Source of the DNA: JBGPTK01 sp963797765
GTDB lineage: Bacteria > Acidobacteriota > Terriglobia > Acidiferrales > UBA7541
Assembly: GCA_963797765.1 (NCBI GenBank)
Contig: CAWCQU010000003.1
Span: 496,001 to 560,000, forward strand
DNA length: 64,000 nt
Direction: 5' to 3'
Shown here piece by piece: positions 1 through 8,515 of the stretch; positions within the stretch are counted from its first letter, which is position 1, and every line of letters starts with the position of its first letter. Under the pieces are notes generated by a model that was given only the letters and a program-made list of their open reading frames with translations, searched no databases and had not been told where the DNA came from. Made by a program: the position numbers and the translations under genes.

Positions 1-794
1 CGCTGGGAACTTCCGTGACGTTTACAGCGACCGTCACATCAGCGTTGGCGCAAACGCCGACAGGAGCGGTGGCATTTTTTGATGGGGCCACGCAGATTGG
101 CAGCGGCACGCTCAACGGAAGCGCCACGGCAACTCTGGCGTTTTCGAGCCTCACGATGGGCGCGCATTCGGTGACGGCGCACTATCAAGGCGACGCTACT
201 TTTGCGGCCAGCACCTCGTCGGCACTTACCCAAACGGTGACGGCTGCCGCGGATTTTGCATTGAGTTCCAATCCCATCACCGCAAGCGTGGTGGCCGGCA
301 CTACGGCGAGTTACACGATTTCGGTGACGCCGAGCAACGGGTTTAGCCAGCCGGTTGCGCTGACTTGCGCCGGAGCGCCGACGGCCGGGACGTGCTCGGT
401 GTTCCCGACCACGGTGGTTCCGAGCGGTGGGACGGCGGCGAACGCGACGGTGAATGTGACCACGACTGCACGAAGCCTTCTGCCGGGCGTGCGCCGCTTT
501 CTACCTCCGGGAGCACGGCGGATTATGATTTTGCCGATGTGGCTGCTGCTGATCCTGGCTGTGGCAAGCGTGGCGCTTCTGCTGGCAGCGAGGAACCGCT
601 TGGCGAAGGCGGGACTATCGCTGGCGCTGCTGATCTTCCTGGCGTTGATGGGATGCGGCGGGAGCAACACCACCACTGGCGGGGGCAAGGGCGGAACACC
701 GGCGGGGAGTTCGACTCTGACGATTACGGGGACTTCGGGCACGGGATCGACAGCGATTTCGCACAGCGTTTCGGTTTCACTGTCGGTGCAGTAG
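1..794 (+). CDS. Ig-like repeat surface protein, C-terminal part (5' end outside window)
   Basis: The reading frame is open from base 3 with no start needed, so this is the C-terminal end of a longer protein. About 80 residues form a bacterial Ig-like domain of the Big_3_5 type (TPTGAVAFFDG, then GAHSVTAHYQGD). A second beta-rich domain follows (FALSSNPITASVVAGTTASY). Near the C terminus are a strongly hydrophobic segment (MWLLLILAVASVALLLA) and a second one ending in LMGCGG, then a Gly/Thr/Ser-rich tail. This architecture is common in exported Acidobacteria proteins and suggests envelope display. No enzymatic motif is visible. The start codon lies upstream of the window; the GTG at 15 is only an internal codon. 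Confidence 0.75.
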   Translation, partial: LGTSVTFTATVTSALAQTPTGAVAFFDGATQIGSGTLNGSATATLAFSSLTMGAHSVTAHYQGDATFAASTSSALTQTVTAAADFALSSNPITASVVAGTTASYTISVTPSNGFSQPVALTCAGAPTAGTCSVFPTTVVPSGGTAANATVNVTTTARSLLPGVRRFLPPGARRIMILPMWLLLILAVASVALLLAARNRLAKAGLSLALLIFLALMGCGGSNTTTGGGKGGTPAGSSTLTITGTSGTGSTAISHSVSVSLSVQ

Positions 795-1296
795 AGAGGT
801 AGTTCGATTGTTGCTGGCGCGCGCCGCCTGGCTTTTGTTTCAGCCGGGCGGTTGTGGCGCGCGAATTTCTCTCATTTGGTCATCTGAGCACAGGAAAGTT
901 TGTTCTCCAATTCTTGGTGGCGCAGACAGCCCTGCTCGTGCGAGCGAGTGCATTGGAATAGGCGCGCAGCCAAGAGTGGCTATGCTACTTTATCAACTTA
1001 CATTCCGAGTTCCATCCCGCGACATTTATACCAAATTACGGTAGTATACCATCTGATACACTGGAGGATGATTGTACAAAGTTGAGCCGGTAATTTCATG
1101 GAACAGAAGTTAAAAGGCGGAGAAAAAACAAAATCAAATCAGCAAATTAAACCGTCCATAGATCAGCATTCTAATCGCCAGTCACTTCGATTAGAATTGA
1201 GCCTAAACCCTTTAGCTTCAACGCTAGGTTCAGTTCTAATCGCTCCTATATCATCAATTCACAAGCCCCGATTTTCTCACCGCAAAATGAAGGGTT
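795..1296. other. Intergenic region with inverted repeats, no convincing gene
   Basis: About 500 bases without a credible coding region; the short open frames here lack ribosome binding sites and protein-like composition. The second half (about 1090-1290) is visibly A/T-richer than the neighbours. It holds a perfect 10-bp inverted repeat at 1168-1197 (ATTCTAATCG / CGATTAGAAT, 10-nt loop). The first half holds a short hairpin at 968-981 of a family that recurs in the window. The 19-mer at 1234-1252 recurs at 51873-51891. Confidence 0.6.
968..981. repeat. Short hairpin repeat, family B copy 1
   Basis: AGCCA AGAG TGGCT hairpin preceded by gcgc and followed by atgctac. Related hairpins occur at 8048-8065 and 26906-26927 with the same CACTCTTGG core, so this looks like a dispersed REP-like element. 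Confidence 0.5.
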
Positions 1297-2121
1297 TTAT
1301 GTGCCTAAAATTCGCATCACTTCCGCATTCCAACCATCTGGCCCGGCAATCTGCGCCAATCGCACCGAGGGAATTCGCTTGAGTAGTGAGGCATCGTACT
1401 GGCCGTTCGAAGAGGGAAGTAGCACAGCGATATTAGCGGCAGCAAGCATCGGCAGGTCGTTCGCGCTCGAACCAATCGCCGCCACTCGAAGCCTTCCGTG
1501 CTGGGACTTGCGAAAAAAATCAGCCAGCTTGCGAACCGCCTTTCCTTTATCACTGCCGGAAAAAAGATGCCAGAAGCGGTCTCCTCGCGCCACTCCCAAC
1601 CCGCGCTCCTGGGCAATTTTCAGGAACTTCTGTTCCGACTTGGGATTCGAGGCTGCAAAAAAGAATGGCTCATCAAATTCGCGCTTGGCCGCCAGTTGCG
1701 CGATCTCCAAGCTCAGCCCCGTATTCGCCGCAATTTCCCGAGCGTTCATCGAATGGAATCCAGCCACCGAGGTTCCCGATTCCGCGCTGATTTCTTCCAA
1801 TGCTTCCACGATTTCAGCATACGGCCTGCCGAGCGCAAAGCCATGATTGTGCCCCGCGCGGTCCGCTCCCGTCATCGGCAAATTGAAGTAGCCGTACGGA
1901 ACGAAAATACCGCCGCCATTTTCGGTGATGAAGGGATCGCGGTTCACGATCTTGGCGCGCAAATACTCCACTTCCGCGCGCGTCTTGCTGGTGCAAAAAA
2001 TCAGAGGAATCTTTCGCCGTGCGATTTCTTCGAGAGCTTCTTCGGCGCCGCGCCACGAATAGGTGTTGACGTCCAGCAGCGCGCCGTCCAGATCGGTAAA
2101 CAAAACCAGTCGTTCAGCCAT
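1297..2121 (-). CDS. HAD-IIB phosphatase, mannosyl/glucosyl-3-phosphoglycerate phosphatase type
   Basis: 274 residues, the normal length for the MpgP branch of HAD-IIB phosphatases. These hydrolyse mannosyl- or glucosyl-3-phosphoglycerate to the compatible solute mannosyl- or glucosylglycerate. Visible family features are the N-terminal LFTDLDGALLD nucleophile motif, FCTSKTRAE, FITENGGGIFVP, KREFDEPFFF and GSDKGKAVRKL. Two motif positions are unusual: DLDGA replaces the common DLDGT, and motif IV reads GSSAND where GDSPND is typical, removing one expected metal-ligand Asp. It lies 198 bp downstream of the MscS-like gene and on the same strand as the GpgS gene, so it is the likely last step of that pathway. 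ATG start; no clear Shine-Dalgarno sequence is visible. Confidence 0.82.
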   Translation of the reverse strand: MAERLVLFTDLDGALLDVNTYSWRGAEEALEEIARRKIPLIFCTSKTRAEVEYLRAKIVNRDPFITENGGGIFVPYGYFNLPMTGADRAGHNHGFALGRPYAEIVEALEEISAESGTSVAGFHSMNAREIAANTGLSLEIAQLAAKREFDEPFFFAASNPKSEQKFLKIAQERGLGVARGDRFWHLFSGSDKGKAVRKLADFFRKSQHGRLRVAAIGSSANDLPMLAAANIAVLLPSSNGQYDASLLKRIPSVRLAQIAGPDGWNAEVMRILGT

Positions 2122-2318
2122 AGGTCGGGTAACAGCTTGTCACAATCGGTGAAGGTTTGCCATGCGCCGCGCCATGCGCACCATGATTGCAGTCATCCCA
2201 AACGCAGTGGGGGATCCGGGGTAAATCTTGCATGCTCTATCGCGCGAATTTCTCAAGGAAATCCGAACGTTTTTCCGCCGCGAGGTCCCGCGCGGACCGA
2301 ATGCGATTAGACGCGAAA

Positions 2319-3026
2319 CTAGAAATGGCGGAACACTTCCTCATTCTCCGGTGGATTGCTGCGGTGCAATTTCGAGTTCATCCATTCGCGAGCCAGTTCG
2401 CGCGCTCCGAGCCCAAACGCGATGGCTGCGGCGATCACGATTCCCAGGAACAGAATGCTGAAGCTCACGATCAGAAGATTCCGTCCGATGTGTAATTCCT
2501 CGAGAGCCATCGCCACCGCCAGCGCCATCACCATCACCCGCACGGCCCCGGCCACGGCTCGCGCCCCGGCCCATTGCGCGTTCACCGCCGCCAGCAACGC
2601 GCTGCGCGCCAGGAATTTGCTCACCAATTCTCCCAGCAGCAGAATCAGCCCCGCGCTCACCAGGTTGGGAACATAGTTCACGAAGCGCACCACCAGCGCT
2701 TCCGCCATGGGAGTTCCCGTGGAATCAAGCGCAACCAGAATCACGATCAGCCACACCACTCCCTGCGCCAGGCGCGCTCCAAAATCGGAAGCCGATCGGA
2801 AGATGCCGGTATTCTCGATGACGTCGCGCAGGCTGCTGCGGCTGACCAACCGGTCGAATTTCGTCAGCACCAAGATCTTGTAAACCACCAGTCGCACCAG
2901 GTACGCAATCAATCCGCCCACAATCAGCACCATCAACACGGTGATGATCGCTGGAATCACCTGCGCGAACTGCTGCCCCAGCCGCTCAAGCGGTTCGAAG
3001 ACTGCTCTTGCCATCAGCTCCCGCAT
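2319..3026 (-). CDS. MscS-type / conserved TM-helix membrane protein
   Basis: 235 residues with about four hydrophobic segments: residues about 12-35 (VIPAIITVLMVLIVGGLIAY), 75-90, 105-125 and a C-terminal pair. The pattern, including VLTKFDRLVSR and FVNYVPNLVSAGLILLLGELV, matches the conserved TM-helix (pfam05552) repeat of small mechanosensitive-channel-like proteins. It lacks the soluble beta domain of full MscS. The ATG at 3026 is chosen because AAGGAGG sits 6 nt upstream. This places the start about 40 bases inside the end of the upstream glycosyltransferase gene, implying translational coupling. The coupling to osmolyte-synthesis genes suggests a role in osmotic adaptation; transport of a solute or ion is not shown by the sequence. 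Confidence 0.75.
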   Translation of the reverse strand: MRELMARAVFEPLERLGQQFAQVIPAIITVLMVLIVGGLIAYLVRLVVYKILVLTKFDRLVSRSSLRDVIENTGIFRSASDFGARLAQGVVWLIVILVALDSTGTPMAEALVVRFVNYVPNLVSAGLILLLGELVSKFLARSALLAAVNAQWAGARAVAGAVRVMVMALAVAMALEELHIGRNLLIVSFSILFLGIVIAAAIAFGLGARELAREWMNSKLHRSNPPENEEVFRHF

Positions 3027-4308
3027 GCACTTCCTCCTTTCCTGTCCCGCCATCCCACAGCGCGGCCAGGTAGGGCCTCTCGAATTCGAAAACTTCGCAT
3101 AGCTTTTCGATCCGTGCTTCCACTTGTGCCGCCCCGCTATCGAACACTTCAATCACGAACGACGCGGTGCGCCCCAGGTAAAGCGGCACCAGGGCCTGCA
3201 ACAAATGGCCTCGGTCCATTTTTTTCTGGTGATATGCTGCCGCGAATTCATACACCAGATGCACCCACTCCACATCCGTCAGACGAAATTCTTCCGGCGG
3301 TTTCTGCGCGGTGGCCGCCAGCGCTTGCAGCGTCGGAGGCGTCAAAATGTTTTCGTAGATTTCGCGCAGGTCGCGGATGCCCTGGCCAAATGCGCGAATC
3401 ATCCGCTCCACGTTCACGGGCACCGGCTCCGTTCCCACTTCGAACGGAAAACCGAATTCCGGCACCGTTTGCGAGCCATCGGCGTTTTGCCACAGCGTTT
3501 CGTAAGTCTCCATCGCGCCAAATAGCGACCCCACAACCTGCTGAAACATTTGCGTCAAGTCGGCGCCAGGATCCTTCGCGTCATGCAGCTTGGCGCCCAG
3601 ATATGCTTGCCCGACTTTGAATCCTTCCGCGATGGCGGTCAGCGTCATCCAGATATCAATTCCGAATCGCGCCACATCCGTTTTCCAGACTTCTTCCCGT
3701 TCCAGGTATCGCGACGCCAGGCGCCCTGAAAATCCGAATTCGCCCCCGATCGGTTGCCGCACGCGCTTTCCGAAAAGCGCGCGAGTGGTGGGATAAATAA
3801 TGCTGTTGGTGATGGTGCCGTCGAATTTGTGCCGCAGATAAAACGGAGCAATGTAATCGAAGTCCCGCTCGAGCACCGGCCCGGCAAGAAGCTCCACCCA
3901 TTGCGGAGTGATGCTGCGCAAATCGGAATCCACCACCACGCAGGCCTTCGCGTTCAGACGCTGCGCCGCCGCAAACACGGTTCGAAACGCGCTGCCTTTT
4001 CCCGGAATTCCCTGGTAGGGCGTGCTGATTCTTTGCACCGGATGCACGCGATGCACCACCAGCATCAGCGCTTCGGAATCCACTTGGGCTCCAAGCACGG
4101 CGTCGCGCGTGCCGTCTGTCGAGCCGCCGTCGGAATTCAAAATCATGCTGCGCCGATTCGGAAAATATTTCTCGAGTCCGGCCGCAACCGCGCGGACTAC
4201 GTTCCCGATCGTGCGCGCGTTGTTGTAACTGGGAATCCCCACGACGATGTCGACTTCGCCCACCTCACGCAAGCGGACTTGCAGTTCATCGGGAAGAAAT
4301 TCGTCCAA
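2986..4308 (-). CDS. GT-A fold glycosyltransferase, glucosylglycerate/mannosylglycerate synthase-like
   Basis: 440 residues. The N-terminal GT-A domain begins with VVGIPSYNNARTIG (residues about 22-35), followed by LNSDGGSTDGT, GIPGKGSAFR (about 100-109) and the DxD metal/nucleotide-sugar motif VVVDSDLRSI (D127, D129). The C-terminal half (GEFGFSGRLASRYLER onwards) is helical. The family makes glycosylated glycerate-type solutes from a nucleotide sugar; the exact acceptor cannot be read from sequence. It starts 34 bp after the GpgS gene and overlaps the following membrane-protein gene by about 40 bp, so the three are one transcription unit. Other possibility: a glycosyltransferase that extends glucosylglycerate to a disaccharide form. 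ATG start. Confidence 0.8.
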   Translation of the reverse strand: MDEFLPDELQVRLREVGEVDIVVGIPSYNNARTIGNVVRAVAAGLEKYFPNRRSMILNSDGGSTDGTRDAVLGAQVDSEALMLVVHRVHPVQRISTPYQGIPGKGSAFRTVFAAAQRLNAKACVVVDSDLRSITPQWVELLAGPVLERDFDYIAPFYLRHKFDGTITNSIIYPTTRALFGKRVRQPIGGEFGFSGRLASRYLEREEVWKTDVARFGIDIWMTLTAIAEGFKVGQAYLGAKLHDAKDPGADLTQMFQQVVGSLFGAMETYETLWQNADGSQTVPEFGFPFEVGTEPVPVNVERMIRAFGQGIRDLREIYENILTPPTLQALAATAQKPPEEFRLTDVEWVHLVYEFAAAYHQKKMDRGHLLQALVPLYLGRTASFVIEVFDSGAAQVEARIEKLCEVFEFERPYLAALWDGGTGKEEVHAGADGKSSLRTA

Positions 4309-4342
4309 GGCTCCTCCGTTGATTGAATCTCTTCAGCCTCGC

Positions 4343-5602
4343 TCAGGCGCTCTGCGAAGTGGCCAGCATCGGTTGCGAAGCGGCGAGTGGAACATTATCC
4401 GCTTCCACCGCATCCCAAAGCGCGCCCAGAAACCCCGGCAACGCCGCGCTCACCCGGTTCCAGTTCGGCAGCAACGGCGTGCCCAGCGGATCGGCAAAGA
4501 ATTCTTCGGAAGCAATCTTCAGCGCGCGAGAAAAAGTTTCCACGGCCGTCTCTTCTTCGTGGCGGTCAAAAATCAATCCGTTGATCCGGGCGTCGGCGTA
4601 GTAACGCGAAACCGTGTCCTCCGCGAGCCGCACATAGCATGTGAGCACGGATAGCATCGTACCCGGTTCCAGGTGCAAACCCTCCGCCGAAAGTGTGCGG
4701 AACAGCGACTTGGCAATATCGATCGCCATTTTCATCAAGCCCTTGGTGGGATCGCCGGCGGAAAGATCCTGATGTTTGTGTTCGTAATTATCCGCGATGT
4801 CCACCTGGCAGATCCGTTTCGTCGCGCAATTCCGGTAAACCTCCGCGAGCACGCCCACTTCGAGTCCCCAATCCGAAGGAATGCGATTCACGCGCAGCAG
4901 ATCCGCTTGCATGGCCACTTCGCCCGCAAGCGGGTAGCGGAAACTATCCACATAGCGCAGGAACGGCGGATATCCCATGATGGATTCCAGCGCGCGCACC
5001 AGCGGCGTCAGAAAAAGGCGCGTAACGCGGCCATGCAGCCGGTCGCTCACACGGGCATAGTATCCTTTGCAGAAGTCAAAATTGATCGTGGGATTTGCCA
5101 CGGGATAGCACAGCCGCGCCAGCATTCGCCGGTGGTAGTTCACGATGTCGCAATCGTGCAGCGCCACCACCCGGGCGCGCCGTCCCGCCAATACGTGCCC
5201 AAAAGCCAGCCAGCACGACCGACCCTTGCCGTCAGCCCCGGCGCCCAGGCCGTTTTCCTCAAGCATCTTGTAAAGCTTTTGGATTCGTGGACTATCGTTC
5301 CACAGGATGCGCACTCTTCCCGGAAGCACCGAGAGACGCTGCTGCACATCGTGGAACTGTTCTTCATTCGCGCGCGCGAGAGACAGAATAATCTCGTCGA
5401 TGTAGCGCACCTGGGTCAGCTCTTCGATAATCCGGCTCATCGCGGGAGTTTCGAATTCCGAATACAGCGCCGGCAGCACCAGCGCAATGGGCTGTTCGAG
5501 CGCGTAGCGTTCCAATTCCTGATCGAGCGCTTCGAGATGATTATCTCCAAGCCGGTGCAGCGTGGTTACAACACCCGTCTGATGAAAATCCGCCATCGTC
5601 AT
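4343..5602 (-). CDS. gpgS: Glucosyl-3-phosphoglycerate synthase (GT81 type)
   Basis: 419 residues. It transfers glucose from a nucleotide sugar to 3-phosphoglycerate, the first step of glucosylglycerate synthesis. Visible are the N-terminal LVLPALYSEFETPAM, the GKGRSCWLAFG loop (about 126-136), the DxD motif ALHDCDIVNY (D150, D152), and the long central region SDWGLEVGVLAEVYRN / CQVDIADNYEHKHQ that is characteristic of GpgS and MpgS-like enzymes. First gene of a minus-strand unit that continues with a second glycosyltransferase and a MscS-like protein. Mannosyl-3-phosphoglycerate synthase is the main alternative, but the fold and motifs fit GpgS better. The ATG at 5602 is used; ATG at 5596 is equally possible. 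Confidence 0.85.
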   Translation of the reverse strand: MTMADFHQTGVVTTLHRLGDNHLEALDQELERYALEQPIALVLPALYSEFETPAMSRIIEELTQVRYIDEIILSLARANEEQFHDVQQRLSVLPGRVRILWNDSPRIQKLYKMLEENGLGAGADGKGRSCWLAFGHVLAGRRARVVALHDCDIVNYHRRMLARLCYPVANPTINFDFCKGYYARVSDRLHGRVTRLFLTPLVRALESIMGYPPFLRYVDSFRYPLAGEVAMQADLLRVNRIPSDWGLEVGVLAEVYRNCATKRICQVDIADNYEHKHQDLSAGDPTKGLMKMAIDIAKSLFRTLSAEGLHLEPGTMLSVLTCYVRLAEDTVSRYYADARINGLIFDRHEEETAVETFSRALKIASEEFFADPLGTPLLPNWNRVSAALPGFLGALWDAVEADNVPLAASQPMLATSQSA

Positions 5603-5729
5603 TCTCCCGGGCTGGGTCAGTTTTTAATGGCTACAGTTTCACTTTACTGGGTGCGCTTTGGCGGGGGAAAGCGCGGAACGGGTTTCCGTGGAACTTCTCT
5701 TAATTACTGGCAACCTTGAATTTCACGAC

Positions 5730-6085
5730 CGATCTTACAGTGGCCCAAATTGCGCAGCAAGGATAATCCCAGCAGGATCCCGGGTCGGATGCGCGCTGCA
5801 TTACCTGTCCTTTGGTACAGGTGGGCCGCCCGGCATCTTCTCTCTGCTTCTTTGGATGCGGCACTGGGCCGAAAGGGGACCGGGGAGCCGGTGCAAGCAC
5901 TGGCTCCCCGTGACGTTGTTGTGGGTGGAGGGATAACTGAGGCATGTAACCTTCGTGGAGGTAAGGTGATGACGTCCACTCCAACTAGTCCGGATGAAGC
6001 ATGTGAGTTGCCACATCCGCGCGCTGCGGAACCGATTGATAATCTTGGGAGATTAGCGGCGACCAGGTTGATACAGATCGGGTAA
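5730..6085 (+). mobile_element. Possible 5' remnant of a group II intron (structured RNA plus truncated maturase start)
   Basis: The stretch is rich in potential RNA structure. At 5881-5910 there is a 13-bp hairpin (CGGGGAGCCGGTG / CACTGGCTCCCCG, one G-T pair) with a CAAG loop. It leads into a very strong ribosome binding site (GGAGG, 7 nt before ATG at 5969) and a 38-codon frame that begins MTSTPTSPDEACEL. That peptide start, and the preceding AAGGTGATGACGTCC context, resemble from memory the start of group II intron reverse transcriptases. The frame then changes character and stops at 6085, so no reverse transcriptase domain remains. Assignment is inference; boundaries are approximate. Alternatives are a regulatory leader with a small peptide. 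Confidence 0.4.
5881..5910. promoter_or_regulatory. Strong hairpin
   Basis: Near-perfect inverted repeat, 13 bp per arm with one G-T pair and a 4-nt loop. It is not followed by a T-tract on either strand, so it is not a classical terminator. It lies between the divergently transcribed GpgS gene (minus) and the small frame at 5969. Confidence 0.6.
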
Positions 6086-6364
6086 TAGAACGAAGATTCT
6101 AGCCGCGAGAGTATAAAGTTTTCGCGAAGCGCGAAGTTCACAATTCGAGCAACGTTAGCAGGCAATTAGAATTCATACAGGATTCCACTGACTTTTGAGC
6201 GGACAAGGCCCTAGAAAACTCGTTCAGTGCCTTTTTAGTGGGCCAGGATCCATTGGCCGGGCCAAAGAATTACGATTGATTCTTGCCCTCTGGATTGCGA
6301 GATGAAAAGATAGCCGTGATTTGGTGATTAGCGCAATTCCTGGAGCCGGGAGGAATCTTCGATC

Positions 6365-6895
6365 ATGTTCACTCCGGATCAGCCCCTCGACAAAGTCATC
6401 AAAAGAGCCGGCGAGAAGGAGGCCGGGAAAGAACGAATCCCAAGCCATCAATCCGCGCAGCGGCCGCTCGAGCGAATTCGAAAACTTTTGCGGTTCACGT
6501 GGATCATTTTACTGGGCGCGTTATTTTATGTGGGCTACGTGTTTTACTCGCGCCGGCAAGAATACAGCGAGCTCGAACGGCAGCAATCCGAGTTACGAAC
6601 CGAAAAGCAACGAGCTGAAGACGAAAAGACGGTCGAGCAATTGGGCGGAAACCAATTCGACATTCTTAATTTGTATGCTTCTCCGGCCAGCATCCATCCA
6701 GGCGAAACGGCGCAAGTCTGCTACGGCGTTTCCAACGCGAGAAGCGTGGAGCTCGAACCACAATCGGAACCGGTGTGGCCTTCCTTGAGCCGTTGCGTCC
6801 GAGTGACTCCGCGAAGAACCACCACTTACACTTTGACCGCGCAAGATTCCGCGGGAAACAAAAAAACCGCCACGGTGGAAATAAAAGTGCGTTAG
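6365..6895 (+). CDS. Single-pass membrane protein with coiled coil and extracytoplasmic beta domain
   Basis: 176 residues. A basic N-terminal cytoplasmic segment (residues 1-42) is followed by one membrane helix (LLRFTWIILLGALFYVGYVFY, about 41-61). A charged coiled coil (about 62-95, Glu/Arg/Gln-rich) leads to an Ig-like beta domain with ASPASIHPGETAQVCYGVSNA and TPRRTTTYTLTAQDSAG, a motif set common in Acidobacteria surface proteins. The two Cys (about 119 and 140) could form a disulfide outside the cytoplasm. GGGAGG about 12 nt upstream supports the ATG at 6365. No enzymatic residues are visible and I do not recognise the protein; function unknown. It is convergent with the M23 peptidase gene. 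Confidence 0.7.
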   Translation: MFTPDQPLDKVIKRAGEKEAGKERIPSHQSAQRPLERIRKLLRFTWIILLGALFYVGYVFYSRRQEYSELERQQSELRTEKQRAEDEKTVEQLGGNQFDILNLYASPASIHPGETAQVCYGVSNARSVELEPQSEPVWPSLSRCVRVTPRRTTTYTLTAQDSAGNKKTATVEIKVR

Positions 6896-6935
6896 CGCGA
6901 ATGCCCGGAAGATGCCGGTCGACCGAGTGCGGTTC

Positions 6936-7850
6936 TCAATTCGCGGGAAGCGCGAGCAATTGGAGGGCGTTGACTCGCGACAGATTTATCGTCAATCCCC
7001 AATGAAGATGCGGCCCGGTGACGCGCCCCGTAGCGCCAACCAATCCCAGAAGTTTTCCCTTCTCCACCATTTCACCCACCGTAACGTCCATCGATTTCAA
7101 ATGACCGTAGAAAGTGTAAACGCCCAAGCCGTGGTCGATGATCACCGTGTTTCCGGAAAAAAATAGAGGTTCGGCTACGACGATGCGGCCGCGTTGCGAG
7201 GCATGCACGGGCGTGCCCGACGGCGCGGGGAAATCCACACCGGTGTGTGGCGCTCCGGGATGTCCGTTCAGGATCCGGCGGCGTCCGAAATTTCCGCCTT
7301 TGTGATCGCCGTCGAGTGGAAGTCGAAAGCGGCCATCCCAAAGGCGCTCGGGAGTGTTGTGCTCGAAGATTTCATGCAGGCGCTGGTGTTCTTTATCGGC
7401 GCGCTCGCGATCTTTCGGATTCACCTCCACAAATTGGTTGTCCACCTTCAGATGTTCCGCGGCGAACCGGCCGGCTTTGACGACGACGATAGCGGTGCAG
7501 CTAAGCTCGTGGCCATCCGGCAATCCCGCGGACACGCTTAGATTGCCAGGCTCTGGTTTCTGTTCCAGATCAATTCCCAATAGAGCATGGTGAATATTCT
7601 TGTGCACGGCATCTGGCCAGAAGGGGATTGCGTGACCGGACCAATCGGCTTTGAGACCGGCGACCGGCGCAGCACTGATTACTTCGAATTGCAACAAGCT
7701 TCCCTGCAAGCCAGCAGGAGAGCTGAGCCGGAGCTTCACGCCGTCGCCACAATCGTGAGTTAGCTGAGTTTTTGTTTGAGCAGAAAGCAAAACGGGGAAC
7801 CACAGCGTTGTGAGGAAGATGATTGCCCGGAAAATATTTGTGCGTTGCAT
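6936..7850 (-). CDS. Exported M23 (LytM-type) metallopeptidase
   Basis: 304 residues with an N-terminal signal peptide (hydrophobic IFRAIIFLTTLWFPVLLSA, cleavage near residue 24). Residues about 30-175 are a beta-rich domain. The C-terminal LytM domain (about 180-300) has all zinc ligands: HTGVD (H202, D206) and HLHWG (H281, H283), plus TFYGHL. The family cleaves peptide bonds in peptidoglycan cross-links in the periplasm. The complete motif set suggests an active enzyme rather than a degenerate activator such as EnvC. ATG start at 7850. Neighbouring genes do not form an obvious operon with it. Confidence 0.9.
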   Translation of the reverse strand: MQRTNIFRAIIFLTTLWFPVLLSAQTKTQLTHDCGDGVKLRLSSPAGLQGSLLQFEVISAAPVAGLKADWSGHAIPFWPDAVHKNIHHALLGIDLEQKPEPGNLSVSAGLPDGHELSCTAIVVVKAGRFAAEHLKVDNQFVEVNPKDRERADKEHQRLHEIFEHNTPERLWDGRFRLPLDGDHKGGNFGRRRILNGHPGAPHTGVDFPAPSGTPVHASQRGRIVVAEPLFFSGNTVIIDHGLGVYTFYGHLKSMDVTVGEMVEKGKLLGLVGATGRVTGPHLHWGLTINLSRVNALQLLALPAN

Positions 7851-8047
7851 CGTCTATAAGAAAGTGCGCCTTCGACTATATGACAGATAGGATCAATCGG
7901 AAACCGGGTGGCGGCGTAAACGCTACGGGCGATTTTACCACGCTCCTATCCTCGATTCTGAATCGCTGTTTTCGGGATTGCGAGATGGAGGACTACAAGA
8001 GCATGGACAGTCGGAGGTGCGATTGCCCGGTTTCGTGGGGGGGACAG

Positions 8048-8065
8048 AGCCACTCTTGAGTGGCT
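8048..8065. repeat. Short hairpin repeat, family B copy 2
   Basis: Perfect 7-bp hairpin AGCCACT CTTG AGTGGCT followed by gtgctact, just after the end of the emfourin-like gene (minus strand). Same family as 968-981 and 26906-26927. Confidence 0.5.
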
Positions 8066-8087
8066 GTGCTACTGGGACTGCATAGAC

Positions 8088-8384
8088 TTATTTGGAAGTC
8101 GCGGACTTGAGCCATTCGAAGAGCGGGGCCAATTGGGCCGGCACTGCCGTTTCGGGGAATTGGACCGAATGTGTGCCCTGCTCGGATTGGACCGAGATCT
8201 TATACTGGAACTGATCGGCGCCTGGGTTCGCGGAGCGGACCGTAGAGGGCGTCTCGAAGAAGCGGCATGAATTTACCAGTGCCGTAAGTTTCTGTTGTTC
8301 GTCCGCAGGCATCGAGTCGGTTGAAAAACTGCCCTTTCGGGATATGCCCGCAAATCCACCCGTGCGATCCAATTGAATCAGCAT
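8088..8384 (-). CDS. Emfourin-type M4 metalloprotease inhibitor
   Basis: 98 residues from ATG at 8384. The sequence follows the emfourin pattern: MLIQLDRTGGFAG near the N terminus, a Leu-rich helix (ADEQQKLTALVNSCRFFE), then DQFQYKISVQ and a C-terminal APLFEWLKSA. Emfourin is a protein inhibitor of protealysin-like M4 peptidases and is usually encoded beside its target. Here it lies 131 bp downstream of exactly such a peptidase, on the same strand, which supports the assignment independently. A longer frame opens with GTG at 8453, but the extra residues (Arg/Leu-rich) are not protein-like for this family, so ATG 8384 is preferred. No signal peptide is seen, so it probably acts in the cytoplasm. 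Confidence 0.82.
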   Translation of the reverse strand: MLIQLDRTGGFAGISRKGSFSTDSMPADEQQKLTALVNSCRFFETPSTVRSANPGADQFQYKISVQSEQGTHSVQFPETAVPAQLAPLFEWLKSATSK

Positions 8385-8515
8385 TCGACGGCGGCCTCGC
8401 AACCGAAGCAAACCTAACGAAGCGATTCTACCGCAGAGAGCAAGTGTGTGCACCCGCGTGCATGCGCCGTGAACAACCGGTGAGCATGCACCCGGGTGCG
8501 GATGCCAGAACAGTT

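Noticed and set aside
2574..3620. Long plus-strand frame opposite the osmolyte genes
   Set aside because: Antisense shadow with no family resemblance.
4673..5719. Long plus-strand open frame opposite gpgS
   Set aside because: Shadow of a well-supported minus-strand gene; composition is Arg/His/Gln-rich and there is no ribosome binding site.
5881..5910. Riboswitch (c-di-AMP or cobalamin) around the strong hairpin
   Set aside because: The hairpin core partly resembles both, but the required conserved boxes (for example GGGGTGAAT or the B12 box) are not present.
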